NCBI GenBank assembly: GCA_947473475.1
Contig: CANJBZ010000034.1
Span: 1-41,179, forward strand
DNA: 41,179 bases
Reading direction: 5' to 3'
Source: Alphaproteobacteria bacterium
GTDB taxonomy: Bacteria; Pseudomonadota; Alphaproteobacteria; Micropepsales; Micropepsaceae
Program-made: the position numbers and the translations under genes
Notes under the pieces: model-generated
Told to the model about the DNA's origin: nothing
What the model saw: the letters and a program-made list of their open reading frames with translations, nothing else
Database searches by the model: none
Part shown: positions 16,773 through 23,463 of the stretch, one piece after another
Position numbering within the stretch: position 1 is the first letter of the stretch
Layout of the letters: each line of letters opens with the position of its first letter

Positions 16773-17372
16773 CTAGGGGAGCCATTCGCGCCAAGCGGAC
16801 CATCCGTCGATCAGCTTGGCCCATTCCGCATAGCCGGCGGCGGAAGGGTGGGTGCCATCTACGCCTTTCACGCAGGGCGTCCAGGTCGGCGACGCCAGCA
16901 GCGGCGTGAATGAGTCGAAATAGGGCACGTTCAGCTCCGCGCACAATTTCGCCAGGTCCGGCAGCAAAACCTTCACGCGCCCGTTGCGGGCCTCGTCGCA
17001 TCCAGGCGGCGGGCCGATCATCAGTGTCGGCTTCCACTGAACGGCGGCGGAGAGAATGCCCCGCGCGGCGGCCAGCGATTGTTCGGGTGTCAGAAGCGCC
17101 TTGCCGTTCACTTCGCGCGCATCGTTGACGCCGAATTCGAAAACCAGGCGGCCTTCCTGCTGCGGTGATTGACGCGGCTCGGCCTCCGCGCGCCAGCGCC
17201 GCGCGATCTGCTCGCTGGTTTCGCCGCGAATGCCGAGATTGTACGGGCTGACATCATGGCCGCGCTTGCGTGCGCTGGCGGAGATGCGCCCGGCCCAACC
17301 CAGACATTCCTCGTCGAAGGCGCCGCTGACGAAGCTGTCGCCGATGAAACAAATCCGCATTGCCTTGCCCAT
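16773..17372 (-). CDS. SGNH/GDSL-family hydrolase
   Basis: The 199-residue protein belongs to the SGNH hydrolase superfamily of esterases and lipases. Block I is FIGDSFVSG with nucleophile Ser13, block II has the glycine in YNLGIRGETS, block III is the GVND in FEFGVNDAREV, and block V is DGTHPSAAGY with the catalytic Asp and His. No signal peptide is visible, so it is probably cytoplasmic. The start at 17372 is preceded by AGGTGA; Met5 is an alternative. The substrate is not predictable. It is on the same strand as the lipoprotein gene but 96 bp apart. Confidence 0.88.
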   Translation of the reverse strand: MGKAMRICFIGDSFVSGAFDEECLGWAGRISASARKRGHDVSPYNLGIRGETSEQIARRWRAEAEPRQSPQQEGRLVFEFGVNDAREVNGKALLTPEQSLAAARGILSAAVQWKPTLMIGPPPGCDEARNGRVKVLLPDLAKLCAELNVPYFDSFTPLLASPTWTPCVKGVDGTHPSAAGYAEWAKLIDGWSAWREWLP

Positions 17373-17404
17373 AAATCACCTATGTCGCGCGAGAGCTATG
17401 TGAA

Positions 17405-17575
17405 GGAAAAAGAGGTAACACAAAGGACACGAAGAGACACAAAGAACACAAAGATTATCGGCGTGCTTTGCGCGCCAGAATGCGCGGCAAGATCGAGCGC
17501 GCTAGCGCACGCAGGGAACCCCTTTGTGATCTTCGTGCCCCCTTCATGTCCTTCGTGTAACCCCTTTTTGTTGTC
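17405..17575. repeat. Degenerate inverted-repeat element (AACACAAAGGACACGAAG type)
   Basis: The arm near 17411-17455 (AACACAAAGGACACGAAG...CACAAAGATT) is imperfectly complementary to 17519-17567 (TTTGTGATCTTCGTG...TCCTTCGTGTAACCCC). The two flank a GC-richer centre. This sequence class is widespread in unrelated bacteria and gives spurious frames reading HEGHEGGTKITK and FVFFVSLRVLCV, as here on the minus strand. It should be treated as a repeat rather than a gene. Confidence 0.75.
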
Positions 17576-17586
17576 TCTTAACAACA

Positions 17587-17619
17587 AACAAAAGGGCCGG
17601 AAGCATCGCTCCCGGCCCT
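17587..17619 (-). terminator. Rho-independent terminator of the microprotein gene
   Basis: AGGGCCGG (17593-17600) pairs with CCGGCCCT (17612-17619) around an 11-base loop. On the minus strand the stem is followed by TTTTGTTTGTTGTT. It lies 25 bases beyond the stop of the 25-codon gene at 17645-17722. Confidence 0.8.
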
Positions 17620-17644
17620 CAATCCCTTCCCGCCAAATCTTCGC

Positions 17645-17722
17645 TTAGAAGACCCCCATGACGATTGCACCAAGGAATAAAAAGACGAAACCGACGGTCA
17701 GAAGATGCAACTCCCGAACCAT
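17645..17722 (-). CDS. 25-residue single-pass membrane microprotein
   Basis: This short frame encodes MVRELHLLTVGFVFLFLGAI followed by VMGVF: a charged N-terminus and one hydrophobic helix (about residues 6-24). Three things support it as a real gene: a strong ribosome site (GGAGG at 17732-17728, five bases from the ATG), a hydrophobic and membrane-compatible product, and a terminator placed 25 bases after the stop on the same strand. I do not recognise a named family. Small hydrophobic proteins of this size often bind and tune larger membrane complexes, but no partner is evident here. It is divergent from the DMT transporter. Confidence 0.6.
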   Translation of the reverse strand: MVRELHLLTVGFVFLFLGAIVMGVF

Positions 17723-17942
17723 GGAAACCTCCGTAAATCCTTAGGGACGCGCAAGTGTGGACACGTTCCCGCAGGCCTGCCAAGCGCAAAATTCTGTTGC
17801 GCTGCGTCATGAATTTTGGAACCTATCGAAGGCGCACACGGCCGTTCTAGCTTTTGCGTGCGCGCGACGCTGCTTCCGCCATATCTTGTTGGCCTCTTGC
17901 CGCCAGCCTTGGCGTCTTAACCTCTCCCGCCCGCGAAAGATC

Positions 17943-18818
17943 ATGCGCTTTTCTCATCTTATGCTTGCGCTTCTTGTCTGCGTCGCCTGGGGCTTGAACG
18001 CCGTCGCAGCGAAGATCGGCGTGACCTACATCCCGCCGGTGTTTTTCACCGGCTTGCGGTTCATCTGTGTGCTGACTGTTCTGTCGCCGTGGCTGAAGGC
18101 GGTGCCCGGCAAATGGAGCGTGCTGCTCCCGGCTGTTTTCTTCATGGGTGGGTTGCATTTCGCGCTGATCTTTTCGGGCGCGAAATATTCAGACGCGTCG
18201 ACCATGTCGATCGTCAATCAGCTCTACGTGCCGATCTCGGTTTTGCTCGCGCTGTTGTGGCTCGGTGAAACCGTTCCGGTTCGGCGCTGGATCGGGATTG
18301 GCGTCGCCTTTTGCGGGGTGGTGGTGTTCAGCCTGGATGCCAATCACACTGCGCATTTCCTGGGCGTGTTCCTGCTGATCCTGGATGCGGTTGCCATGGC
18401 CATCGGCACGGTGCTGTTGCGGCGACTGACGGGCGTGAAGCCTTTCGTCATGCAGGCATGGATGGCCGCGATCGGCATCCCCTTCTTGTTCATGACGAGC
18501 GCGGCGGTCGAAACCGGTCAGTTGCAATCCATCGGCGATGCGCCGTGGCAGGCCTGGGCCGCGCTTGCCTATACGGTCGTGGGCGGCAGCCTGATCGGCC
18601 ACACGTCCTATTACATTCTGTTGCAGCATTACGAAGTGTCGCTTGTCGGCTCGGTCCTGCTGCTCGGGCCGGCCATCGGCGTGCTAGGCGGCATCCTCCT
18701 CTTGGGCGAGCCGCTGAGCCCAATGATTATCGTCGGCGCGATCCTGACTCTCTCCGGCGTGGCTATCGTTCTCCGCCGCGCCCCGTTACGGGCGCTTGAA
18801 CCGGCGGAGGGCGTTTAA
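17943..18818 (+). CDS. EamA/DMT-family transporter
   Basis: This is an inner-membrane permease of the drug/metabolite transporter superfamily: 291 residues, about ten membrane helices and two EamA repeats. The first repeat starts LALLVCVAWGLNAVAAKIGV and the second near FLLILDAVAMAIGTVLLRR. Typical endings of each repeat are visible (LLALLWLGETVPVRRWIGIG and GILLLGEPLSPMIIVGAILTLSGV). Substrates in the family range from amino acids to nucleotide sugars and cannot be predicted. The ATG at 17943 places the first helix at the N-terminus; the longer frame from 17757 looks non-coding. Confidence 0.88.
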   Translation: MRFSHLMLALLVCVAWGLNAVAAKIGVTYIPPVFFTGLRFICVLTVLSPWLKAVPGKWSVLLPAVFFMGGLHFALIFSGAKYSDASTMSIVNQLYVPISVLLALLWLGETVPVRRWIGIGVAFCGVVVFSLDANHTAHFLGVFLLILDAVAMAIGTVLLRRLTGVKPFVMQAWMAAIGIPFLFMTSAAVETGQLQSIGDAPWQAWAALAYTVVGGSLIGHTSYYILLQHYEVSLVGSVLLLGPAIGVLGGILLLGEPLSPMIIVGAILTLSGVAIVLRRAPLRALEPAEGV

Positions 18819-18836
18819 TCGGGCGCCCATCTTGAT

Positions 18837-18863
18837 TGATGGTTTATTGATGTATATATGATG
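18837..18863 (+). promoter_or_regulatory. Three TGATG iterons at 11-bp spacing
   Basis: TGATG occurs at 18837-18841, 18848-18852 and 18859-18863, each exactly 11 bp apart and so on one face of the helix. The run ends 28 bases before the ATG of the His-rich membrane protein and overlaps the only AT-rich stretch that could hold its promoter. Ribbon-helix-helix proteins commonly bind short direct repeats one helical turn apart, and an RHH gene is the second gene of this operon. Autoregulation is therefore a reasonable inference. Confidence 0.45.
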
Positions 18864-18891
18864 TTCGTGGTTTCAGCCTAAGGAGGTTGTC

Positions 18892-19293
18892 ATGGCCAAG
18901 TTTGGCATCGGCGTTGGCGAGGAATTTCCGGTGAATGAACCGCCTGCCCGCAATGCTTCGGAAAGCGACGCGGATTACGCGGAGCGCCGCCGTTACTGGC
19001 GGCATCATCATTATCTTCACTTGGCGATGCGGCTTGCCGTCATCGCGCTGATTGTCTCTTTCATCGTCTGGATGTTCATCCCGCATCCTCCGATGCCGAT
19101 GCCCGGCGGAATGCATGGGCCTTACGGTTTCCACCACCATTTCTTCTTTCCGTTCCCGCTGTTGCTGATCGTGCTGTTCGTGCTGGCGTGGCGGGGCTTC
19201 GGCCGCCGCCATTGGCATCATCATCACCACCGGCAGGGCGGGCCGCCCGGGCGCGACGATCCGCGCTCTTGGCGCGACCGCGAGGAGGCGTAA
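18892..19293 (+). CDS. Histidine-rich two-helix membrane protein
   Basis: I do not recognise a family. The 133-residue protein has two membrane segments (about 44-63 and 84-100) separated by a Pro/Met/His-rich loop (PHPPMPMPGGMHG, GFHHHF). It has His clusters before the first helix (HHHYLH, 38-43) and after the second (HWHHHHH, 107-113). Fifteen of 133 residues are histidine, and several methionines sit in the loop. That pattern suggests binding of transition metals such as nickel, copper or zinc at the membrane. A strong AAGGAGG precedes the ATG. It is followed without a gap by a small RHH protein that also starts with a His cluster. Confidence 0.7.
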   Translation: MAKFGIGVGEEFPVNEPPARNASESDADYAERRRYWRHHHYLHLAMRLAVIALIVSFIVWMFIPHPPMPMPGGMHGPYGFHHHFFFPFPLLLIVLFVLAWRGFGRRHWHHHHHRQGGPPGRDDPRSWRDREEA

Positions 19294-19563
19294 ATGCACG
19301 GACGTCATCATCACCGCTCCGGCTGTGCGCCAGAGATGGCGAGCACCGAACGCTCGACCACGCGCGTTCAACTCGAAATGCCGCCGCAAGCGATGGAGCG
19401 ATTGCAGCGCCTGAAGGAAAGGACGGAAGCGGCCTCCTATGCGGAAGTCATCCGCAATGCGTTGCGTGTTCTGGAGGCGTTGGTCGACGAGCACGAAAAA
19501 GGCTCGGAATTCGCGCTTAAACGCCCAGACGGCGAAACCATCGCGTACAAAATTTTCGTCTGA
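19294..19563 (+). CDS. Ribbon-helix-helix (CopG-like) protein with His-rich N-terminus
   Basis: The 89-residue protein has an RHH fold: a strand (STTRVQLEMP, about 21-30), helix 1 (QAMERLQRLKERTEA) and helix 2 (SYAEVIRNALRVLEALVDEH). It begins with MHGRHHHRSGC, a possible metal-binding tag upstream of the DNA-binding strand. It starts directly after the TAA of the His-rich membrane gene and uses the GAGGAGG that overlaps that gene's end; an internal Met15 is the alternative start. No toxin gene is adjacent, so an antitoxin role is unlikely. A metal-responsive repressor of its own operon is more plausible. It lacks the C-terminal ACT-like domain of NikR. Confidence 0.75.
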   Translation: MHGRHHHRSGCAPEMASTERSTTRVQLEMPPQAMERLQRLKERTEAASYAEVIRNALRVLEALVDEHEKGSEFALKRPDGETIAYKIFV

Positions 19564-19575
19564 CGGCGGTGCTTC

Positions 19576-20268
19576 ATGGAGTGCGTGGCCGCGCCGTCTC
19601 CCAATTTCGATGACCGTCCGCCCAATACGCCGGTCGACATCCTCCTGATGCATTACACGGGGATGGAGACCGGCGCGGCGGCGGTCGCGCGGCTCACTGA
19701 TCCAGCCGCCCGTGTCAGCTCGCATTACACGGTCGATGAAGACGGCACGATTTACGCGCATGTGCCCGAAGACAAGCGCGCGTGGCATGCGGGCGTGTCC
19801 TATTGGGCCGGCGCGCGCGACATCAACGCGCGATCGATCGGCATCGAGATCGTCAATCCCGGCCACGAATTCGGCTATCGCTCGTTTCCCGATGCGCAGA
19901 TCGCGGCGGTGATTGCGCTGTCGCTCGATATTCTCTCGCGGCATGCCGTGCCGCCGGAACGTGTGCTCGGTCATTCCGATGTGGCGCCTGCCCGCAAGAC
20001 GGACCCCGGCGAGTTCTTTCCCTGGCGTGCTTTGGCGCTGGCGGGGATCGGACTGTGGCCCGAGGGCCGCGAACGCCATCTGGATGTTCCGTTCACGGAT
20101 GGTCTGCGTGCCTTTGGGTATGGGCTGGCCCCCGACATGGAGGTGACGGACGCTACCGTCATCGAAGCATTCCAGCGCCATTGGCGTCCGTCGCGCATAG
20201 ACGGCGTTGCCGACGGGGAATGCGAAGCGATTCTGGCCGCGCTGCTTAAAGCGATGGATTTCTCCTAA
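19576..20268 (+). CDS. N-acetylmuramoyl-L-alanine amidase, AmpD/AmiD-like
   Basis: This is a zinc amidase of the Amidase_2 family that cleaves the bond between N-acetylmuramic acid and the stem peptide, a step in peptidoglycan recycling. The 230-residue protein has zinc ligands His26 (LLMHYTG), His133 (VLGHSDVAP) and Asp143 (KTDPG), with Glu91 and Lys141 near the active site. Residues from about 160 to 228 form a PG_binding_1-like helical domain (LRAFGYGL ... VIEAFQRHWRP). No signal peptide is visible, which favours cytoplasmic AmpD-type recycling of anhydromuropeptides. The two-domain layout resembles AmiD. It starts 12 bp after the RHH gene. Confidence 0.9.
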   Translation: MECVAAPSPNFDDRPPNTPVDILLMHYTGMETGAAAVARLTDPAARVSSHYTVDEDGTIYAHVPEDKRAWHAGVSYWAGARDINARSIGIEIVNPGHEFGYRSFPDAQIAAVIALSLDILSRHAVPPERVLGHSDVAPARKTDPGEFFPWRALALAGIGLWPEGRERHLDVPFTDGLRAFGYGLAPDMEVTDATVIEAFQRHWRPSRIDGVADGECEAILAALLKAMDFS

Positions 20269-20270
20269 AT

Positions 20271-20373
20271 GTCATCCCGGACGGCGCGTTCAGCGCCGAT
20301 CCGGGACCCTCCAAGCCGTTTGCGCCGTGGGTCCCGGGTCGCGCGCCCCTTGCGGGACGCTGCCCGGGATGAC
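20271..20373. repeat. Palindromic intergenic repeat (GTCATCCCGG...CCGGGATGAC)
   Basis: GTCATCCCGG (20271-20280) is the complement of CCGGGATGAC (20364-20373). Nested complementarity continues inward with GGGACCCTCC and GGGTCCCGGG. This class of repeat is common between alphaproteobacterial genes. It begins two bases after the amidase stop and ends about a dozen bases before rnpB, so the rnpB promoter must lie within or upstream of it. Confidence 0.8.
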
Positions 20374-20385
20374 AGTTTGTAAAGT

Positions 20386-20823
20386 GTCAGATGGCCGGAT
20401 GACCGCCCGTCTTCGCCCTGCGCGATACGATGCGGCAAGCTCGAATAAGGGCCTGCCGCGACGTAGCGCGTAGCGCGAAGGCGGGAGGAAAGTCCGGGCT
20501 CCACGGAAATACGGTGCCGGATAACGTCCGGCGAAGGTGACTTCAGGGATAGCGCCACAGAAATCATACCGCTAACCGGCCAAGGTCTTCGGACCTTGGC
20601 CGGCAGTAAGGTTGAAATGGTGCGGTAAGAGCGCACCGCGGGTTCGGCAACGAAACCGGCACGGCAAGCCCCACCGGGAGCAAGACCAAATAGGGACGGC
20701 ACGTAACGCGTTTCCGCGTAGCCGTCCGGGTAGGTCGCGAGAGGCGTTCGGCGACGAACGTCCCAGAGGAATGGTCATCTCCGCGGCAACGCGGAACAGA
20801 ACCCGGCTTACAGGCCATCTGAC
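20386..20823 (+). ncRNA. rnpB: RNase P RNA (bacterial type A)
   Basis: This is the catalytic RNA of ribonuclease P, which removes 5' leaders from precursor tRNAs with the small protein RnpA. The ends pair as helix P1: GTCAGATGGCC at 20386-20396 with GGCCATCTGAC at 20813-20823. The universally conserved core is visible: GGAGGAAAGTCCGGGCTCCA near 20484-20505, GGCAGTAAGG after a hairpin, GGTAAGAGCGCACCG, the tRNA-CCA-binding loop region near GGCAAGCCCCACC, and AGAACCCGGCTTA near 20798-20810. The length of about 440 nt is usual for alphaproteobacteria. Exact ends are inferred from P1. Confidence 0.95.
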
Positions 20824-20855
20824 ATTTATTTTCCGGATGTCTGGGGGCACACGTG

Positions 20856-21302
20856 ATGGATAGCGATTTTGAGAAGGAATACCTTTCGCAACGCGTAGCA
20901 CAGTTTCAATCTTCAGATGGTGCGATATCTATGAATGCGGACCAGTGGTGGACCAGCATTCCCGTTTCGCCTGGGGTTTACGTAGTCTACGAAGACGGAA
21001 AAGTCATTTACTGCGGCGAGACGGCAAGTCTCAGGGCGCGCATGAAGGACTTGAGGGATACGAGAAATCATACCCTCCGCCGCAGCGTTGCCCGCCACAG
21101 ATTGACGAAGTCTGAGGGATTTGCCGAGGCGAATCAAAGCCGAAAATTTCCTCTGCACATCGAACTGATTTTAAATGAGCACATGTCGAAGTTGATGGTT
21201 AAGGCTGTTCCGATAAGCCTTGGTCGCAAAGAAATTGAGCATGAACTCATTAAGCTTCACGATCCGATTTACAATAGAGTTTCTCGTCGGGGCGGCCTTT
21301 AA
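20856..21302 (+). CDS. GIY-YIG nuclease-like protein
   Basis: The 148-residue protein carries a GIY-YIG-type core: GVYVVYEDGKVIYCGET (GVY and IYCG for the two signature strands), a following arginine in SLRARMKDL, the conserved Glu in EIEHELI and an Asn in PIYNRV. The fold supports endonuclease activity, but no partner domain is present. Its base composition is clearly richer in A and T than its neighbours, which suggests recent transfer. It starts 33 bases after rnpB. The ATG at 20856 or the GTG at 20853 could be used. The stop overlaps the convergent gene in TTAA. It might be a stand-alone mobile nuclease or a restriction-type defence relic. Confidence 0.7.
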   Translation: MDSDFEKEYLSQRVAQFQSSDGAISMNADQWWTSIPVSPGVYVVYEDGKVIYCGETASLRARMKDLRDTRNHTLRRSVARHRLTKSEGFAEANQSRKFPLHIELILNEHMSKLMVKAVPISLGRKEIEHELIKLHDPIYNRVSRRGGL

Positions 21303-21778
21303 ATCCATCGTCTTACGTGGTGGAGATAGTCCGTGTACGCATCGCCGTGCTGGGCTTGCATTTTCGCTTCTTCGTAGGGGATGAAGGCGAAATTGCAGAG
21401 CAGGAAAACCAATACGGGGACGGCGAGGAACGGCAGCGTGCCTTCGTAAAACGCGATGCCGAGCGCGATCAGGACGACGCCCACATACATCGGATTGCGC
21501 GTGAAGCGGAATGGTCCGGACGTCACGAGTTTCTTGTTGGTGCGCGAGGCCGGCATCACTTCGGTACCGGCCTTGTGAAAAGTGCGTTCGCCCCAAAGCC
21601 CCAACGCCATTCCGGCGATCGCCAAGACAACCGTGAGAGGAATCGACCGCGCATAGACAAGCGCGGCCCACGAAAAGCTGTTCTGGACACAGTAGGCATC
21701 CAGGAACAAAAGCAGCATCCAGACCGGCGGCGGGATGCGGTGATACCATCGGGCTGGAACCGGCGCGGCGGCAATCAT
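21299..21778 (-). CDS. PEMT/ICMT-like membrane methyltransferase
   Basis: The 159-residue integral membrane protein resembles the isoprenylcysteine carboxyl methyltransferase and phospholipid N-methyltransferase family. About four membrane helices are seen. The C-terminal half holds the family signature: LVTSGPFRFTRNPMYVG, then EEAKMQAQHGDAYTDYLHHVRRW, where the RNPMY and the E..KM...G..Y..Y pattern bind SAM. The acceptor in bacteria is mostly unknown. The gene is convergent with the GIY-YIG gene and its start faces the dcw promoter region. Confidence 0.85.
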   Translation of the reverse strand: MIAAAPVPARWYHRIPPPVWMLLLFLDAYCVQNSFSWAALVYARSIPLTVVLAIAGMALGLWGERTFHKAGTEVMPASRTNKKLVTSGPFRFTRNPMYVGVVLIALGIAFYEGTLPFLAVPVLVFLLCNFAFIPYEEAKMQAQHGDAYTDYLHHVRRWI

Positions 21779-21887
21779 CGCTTAAGCCTCGAACAAAAGA
21801 GGAACGCTCTAATGGGGGGATTCACTAAGGCGATTACTACCTGTATTCTCAGTTTTTGATTTGTTCAGGGCGATTTGTAGTCAAGGG

Positions 21888-21902
21888 TTAAGGAAAACCT
21901 AA
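21888..21902. promoter_or_regulatory. Candidate CtrA box upstream of the dcw promoter
   Basis: TTAA (21888-21891), seven bases, then CTAA (21899-21902) matches the CtrA consensus TTAA-N7-TTAA at seven of eight positions. It lies 42 bases upstream of the -35 element. CtrA is the alphaproteobacterial cell-cycle regulator and controls division genes in Caulobacter. A single short match is weak evidence. Confidence 0.25.
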
Positions 21903-21943
21903 ATATAGCACAGCCAAGTCCATAATTTATTTGTGCTTTTTCG

Positions 21944-21973
21944 TTGACGGGGCGGATTTTCCCATGATATACC
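21944..21973 (+). promoter_or_regulatory. Sigma70-type promoter of the dcw cluster
   Basis: TTGACG (21944-21949) and TATACC (21968-21973) are spaced 18 bases apart, close to the housekeeping consensus. The region is AT-rich against its surroundings and contains no competing signal. Transcription would start near 21980, giving a leader of about 80 bases if mraZ begins at 22058. Confidence 0.6.
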
Positions 21974-21984
21974 ACGCTATCCCA
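21961..21984 (-). promoter_or_regulatory. MraZ-type operator overlapping the -10 box
   Basis: On the minus strand the sequence reads TGGGA, five bases, TGGTA, five bases, TGGG, that is, repeats every 10 bp. In E. coli MraZ binds TGGG-type repeats separated by five-base spacers upstream of its own gene, so the geometry fits. The repeats run from just before the -10 box to the predicted start point, a position suited to repression. The orientation is opposite to the direction of transcription. Confidence 0.55.
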
Positions 21985-22057
21985 TGCTTTTGTGCATGGC
22001 GGGATGGCCGTGTTCGATGGCGTCGCATGGGACCCAAGGGGGCGAAAGCGCCGGACC

Positions 22058-22504
22058 GTGCAACCGTTCATCTCCACTGTTGTGAACAAGCTGGACGCAA
22101 AGGGACGCGTCAGCGTTCCCGCGCCCTTCCGGCAGGTGCTCGCACAGCAGAGCTTCCGCGGCTTTTATTGCTTCCCGTCTTTCGTCCACCCGGCCCTTGA
22201 GGGCTTCGGCGAGGACATGCTCGCCGAGATCCAATCGCGGCTAACGGGCGACCCCTTCTTCAGCGACGACTTCGACGCCCGCGCCCAAGCGATCATCGGC
22301 GAATCCCAGCTGATGAACATCGACGAGCAGGGCCGCATCAGCCTGCCGGAAGAATTCATCGCCCATGCCCGCATCAAGGACCGCGTCCTGTTCACGGGCA
22401 TGATCAAGAAATTCCAGATCTGGGACCCGGAAGTGTTCGAGCCGATCCGCACGGCGCGGATTGCGCGCGCGCTGGCCAGCCGCACCGCGGGAGAAGCCGC
22501 ATGA
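22058..22504 (+). CDS. mraZ: MraZ transcriptional regulator of the dcw cluster
   Basis: MraZ is a DNA-binding protein with two AbrB-like SpoVT domains that assembles into rings and controls the division and cell-wall cluster. Domain 1 shows NKLDAKGRVSVPAPFR and domain 2 shows LMNIDEQGRISLPEEFI, each with the DxxGR signature, followed by KFQIWDPEVFE. The start is uncertain. The GTG at 22058 gives the usual short N-terminus (FISTVVNKLDAKGR) and 148 residues; ATG 22004 or GTG 21992 would add 18-22 residues unlike the family. The stop overlaps rsmH in ATGA. The operator-like repeats at 21961-21984 suggest autorepression. Confidence 0.9.
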   Translation: MQPFISTVVNKLDAKGRVSVPAPFRQVLAQQSFRGFYCFPSFVHPALEGFGEDMLAEIQSRLTGDPFFSDDFDARAQAIIGESQLMNIDEQGRISLPEEFIAHARIKDRVLFTGMIKKFQIWDPEVFEPIRTARIARALASRTAGEAA

Positions 22505-23463
22505 GCGCCGGCCATGTCCCCGTGATGCTGGAAGAGGTGATGGCGGTCCTGCAGCCGCGCGACGACGCGATTTATGTCGACGGGACCTTCGGTGGCGGTG
22601 GCTATTCAGCCGCGCTGCTCGACCGCGCCAAGTGCCGCGTCTTCGGGATAGACCGGGATGCGGACGCCATCGCGCGGGGCCGCGCCATGGCGGACCGGTA
22701 TGACGGACGGCTGACGCTGATCCACGGCCGCTTTTCGGACATGGACGCTCTGCTTGGCGCCCAAGGCGTCGAGAAGGCGGACGGCGTTGCGCTGGATATC
22801 GGCGTTTCGTCCTTCCAGATCGATCAGGGCGAACGCGGCTTCTCCTTCGGCGCGGACGGTCCTCTGGACATGCGCATGGATACCTCGCAAGGCGCGACGG
22901 CGGCCGATCTCGTCAACACGCTGCCGGAGAGCGAGTTGATCCGCATTCTGGCCTCTTACGGCGAAGAGAATCGCGCCAAGGCCGTGGCCCGCGCCATCGT
23001 TGCCGCCCGGCCGATCACGCGCACGGGCGAGCTGGCCGGCGTCGCGGAACGTGTTCTGGGGCGGCGCCAAAAGATTCATCCGGCGACACGGACGTTTCAG
23101 GCACTGCGTATCGCCGTCAATGACGAGCTGGGCGAGCTCGAACGCGGCCTGGAAGCGGCGGAGCGCGTCCTCAATCCCGAAGGGCGTCTGGCCGTCGTTG
23201 CCTTCCATTCGCTGGAAGACCGCATCGTGAAGCGTTTCCTCGCCGAGCGCAGCGGCCGCATGGGCCAAGGCTCGCGGCACCTTCCGCAGCGCCCGGCCGG
23301 TCAACCGCCGACGTTCGACACGCTTAAGACCGGTCCCCAAACACCCAATGAGGATGAAATCCACGCCAATTCGCGGAGCCGTTCCGCGCGTTTGCGTGCC
23401 GCCGTTCGCAACCTTGCCCCCGCCTGGAAGCCGACGGCCCCAATCCGTGGAGAGTACGTATGA
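22501..23463 (+). CDS. rsmH: 16S rRNA m4C1402 N4-methyltransferase
   Basis: RsmH (MraW) methylates N4 of C1402 in 16S rRNA, in the decoding centre, using SAM. The 320-residue protein has HVPVMLEEVM at the start, the SAM-binding VDGTFGGGGYSAALLD, the conserved ALDIGVSSFQIDQGERGFSFGADGPLDMRMD split over several loops, YGEENRAKAVARAI, HPATRTFQALRIAVNDEL and VVAFHSLEDRIVKRF. Family and length are unambiguous. It sits in the standard place between mraZ and ftsL, with ATGA overlaps at both ends. Confidence 0.97.
   Translation: MSAGHVPVMLEEVMAVLQPRDDAIYVDGTFGGGGYSAALLDRAKCRVFGIDRDADAIARGRAMADRYDGRLTLIHGRFSDMDALLGAQGVEKADGVALDIGVSSFQIDQGERGFSFGADGPLDMRMDTSQGATAADLVNTLPESELIRILASYGEENRAKAVARAIVAARPITRTGELAGVAERVLGRRQKIHPATRTFQALRIAVNDELGELERGLEAAERVLNPEGRLAVVAFHSLEDRIVKRFLAERSGRMGQGSRHLPQRPAGQPPTFDTLKTGPQTPNEDEIHANSRSRSARLRAAVRNLAPAWKPTAPIRGEYV

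Noticed and set aside
17396-17587. 63-codon frame reading HEGHEGGTKITK
   Set aside because: It is the translation of a dispersed inverted-repeat element found in many unrelated genomes, not a protein gene.
19294-19563. RHH gene as the antitoxin of a toxin-antitoxin pair
   Set aside because: The neighbours are a His-rich membrane protein and an amidase; neither resembles a known toxin such as RelE, ParE or a PIN-domain protein.
20564-20901. Open frames on both strands within 20564-20901
   Set aside because: They lie mostly inside rnpB, whose conserved RNA core explains the sequence.
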